From: an uncultured Acetobacteraceae bacterium
GTDB taxonomy: Bacteria; Pseudomonadota; Alphaproteobacteria; Acetobacterales; Acetobacteraceae
Direction: 5' to 3'
NCBI GenBank assembly: GCA_903839965.1
Contig: CAIMEK010000541.1
Location: 1-15,848, forward strand
DNA: 15,848 bases
Made by a program: the position numbers and the translations under genes
The notes under the pieces: generated by a model
Database searches by the model: none
Told to the model about the DNA's origin: nothing
What the model saw: only the letters and a program-made list of their open reading frames with translations
In this document: positions 15,285 to 15,848 of the stretch, piece after piece
Layout: every line of letters starts with the position of its first letter
Numbering within the stretch: the stretch's first letter is position 1

Positions 15285-15848
15285 CAACACAACCGCTGCA
15301 GGCAGGCGGCGGCCATCCACCTGGGGCCTGACGGCTCGGCAATGCCAGGCCATGGGCTTGATCGTGGTGCCTGTTGATGTCGGCCAACGCAAGAGCGAAA
15401 CGCGCCGTACGTTGATCATGCAAAATAGCCGGTTCGAAATCTTCTCTGGTATTGGATCAGCAACTTGTTGCAGCCAGGACGGGTGTTGACGTGCGACGTC
15501 CATCCTGAATTTCTCACCAAGGTACCGTGGCAAGCGACCGCTGAGTAGATTCCGAACCTATCGGCGTGGTGGTGCTGGCCTATTGCTTCCCCCACATAGT
15601 GTGGCAGGACTATCTGATCGGCCCGTACGGGCAAGGTTAAAGCGACTCCGACATTTGCAGATCATGGCGCATTTACCACAGACGTTCGTGCGTTCCGCCG
15701 TCTCGATCCGAACTGCCAGACCGATCGATCATCGCCAAACTATCCGGGTCGTTTCCTGGTTTGCTCGTGGCGTTTCCTGGTGAGCCATGGTTGCGGTCGG
15801 GGAAGCCACTGAAGCCACCCGGAAACTCGACCAAGCGTAATGATTGGC
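15285..15848. other. Region with no supportable gene
   Basis: About 560 bases after the response regulator. Open frames exist on both strands but are short and show no recognisable motif. Visible structure is limited to a 12-bp palindrome GCCCGTACGGGC (15621-15632) and an 11-base direct repeat, CGTTTCCTGGT, at 15750-15760 and 15771-15781 (period 21). Confidence 0.5.

Noticed and set aside
15621..15632. Perfect 12-bp palindrome GCCCGTACGGGC
   Set aside because: It is not near a supported gene start or stop and has no T-run. Alone it does not support an operator or terminator.
15416..15783. Short open frames on both strands at the right end
   Set aside because: They overlap one another, lack ribosome-binding sites and motifs, and have no codon pattern like the neighbouring genes.

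Overview
The window is GC-rich DNA with the gene content of an alphaproteobacterium. A Rhodospirillales/Acetobacteraceae-like organism is my best guess, from family resemblance only: a PmtA-type phospholipid methyltransferase, an aa3-type cox locus, an FNR/FixK-type site, a CheB-CheR-kinase signalling protein and a palindrome of the kind common in alphaproteobacterial genomes. I cannot name a species.

Left block (about 1-4185, all minus strand). In transcription order: hslO (redox-regulated chaperone Hsp33), a proline-rich lipoprotein, a cold-shock protein, a PmtA-like phosphatidylethanolamine N-methyltransferase, coxB/ctaC (cytochrome c oxidase subunit II) and the first 35 codons of coxA/ctaD, cut by the window edge. 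A perfect FNR/FixK-type palindrome sits upstream of coxB, so the oxidase operon is probably oxygen-regulated. The housekeeping genes here look intact. One point of note is a Glu-to-Gln change in the CuA loop of subunit II.

Middle block (about 4186-6316, plus strand). An aldo/keto reductase is followed by an IclR-family regulator. A 31-bp near-perfect inverted repeat lies between them and may be an operator.

Mobile and accessory block (about 6317-9913). A decayed ISAzo13-family transposase carries a frameshift, two stop codons and an inserted REP-like palindrome. It is followed by a large cation/proton antiporter with a C-terminal universal-stress-type region (minus strand), a scrap of an IS3/IS481-type integrase core, and a small conserved hypothetical gene. 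The antiporter is thus bracketed by transposase remnants.

Signalling block (about 10129-15284). The most striking gene is a 1476-residue single polypeptide: CheB methylesterase, CheR methyltransferase, PAS-like region, coiled coil, PAS, histidine kinase, receiver, second receiver and LuxR-type DNA-binding domain. It would join a chemoreceptor-modification-like front end, a kinase and a transcription factor in one chain. Its kinase has leucine where the phospho-accepting histidine should be, while the ATP-binding motifs and both receiver aspartates are intact. A single-domain response regulator is encoded divergently. A perfect 15-bp palindrome lies in the shared upstream region.

The last 560 bases hold no gene I can support.
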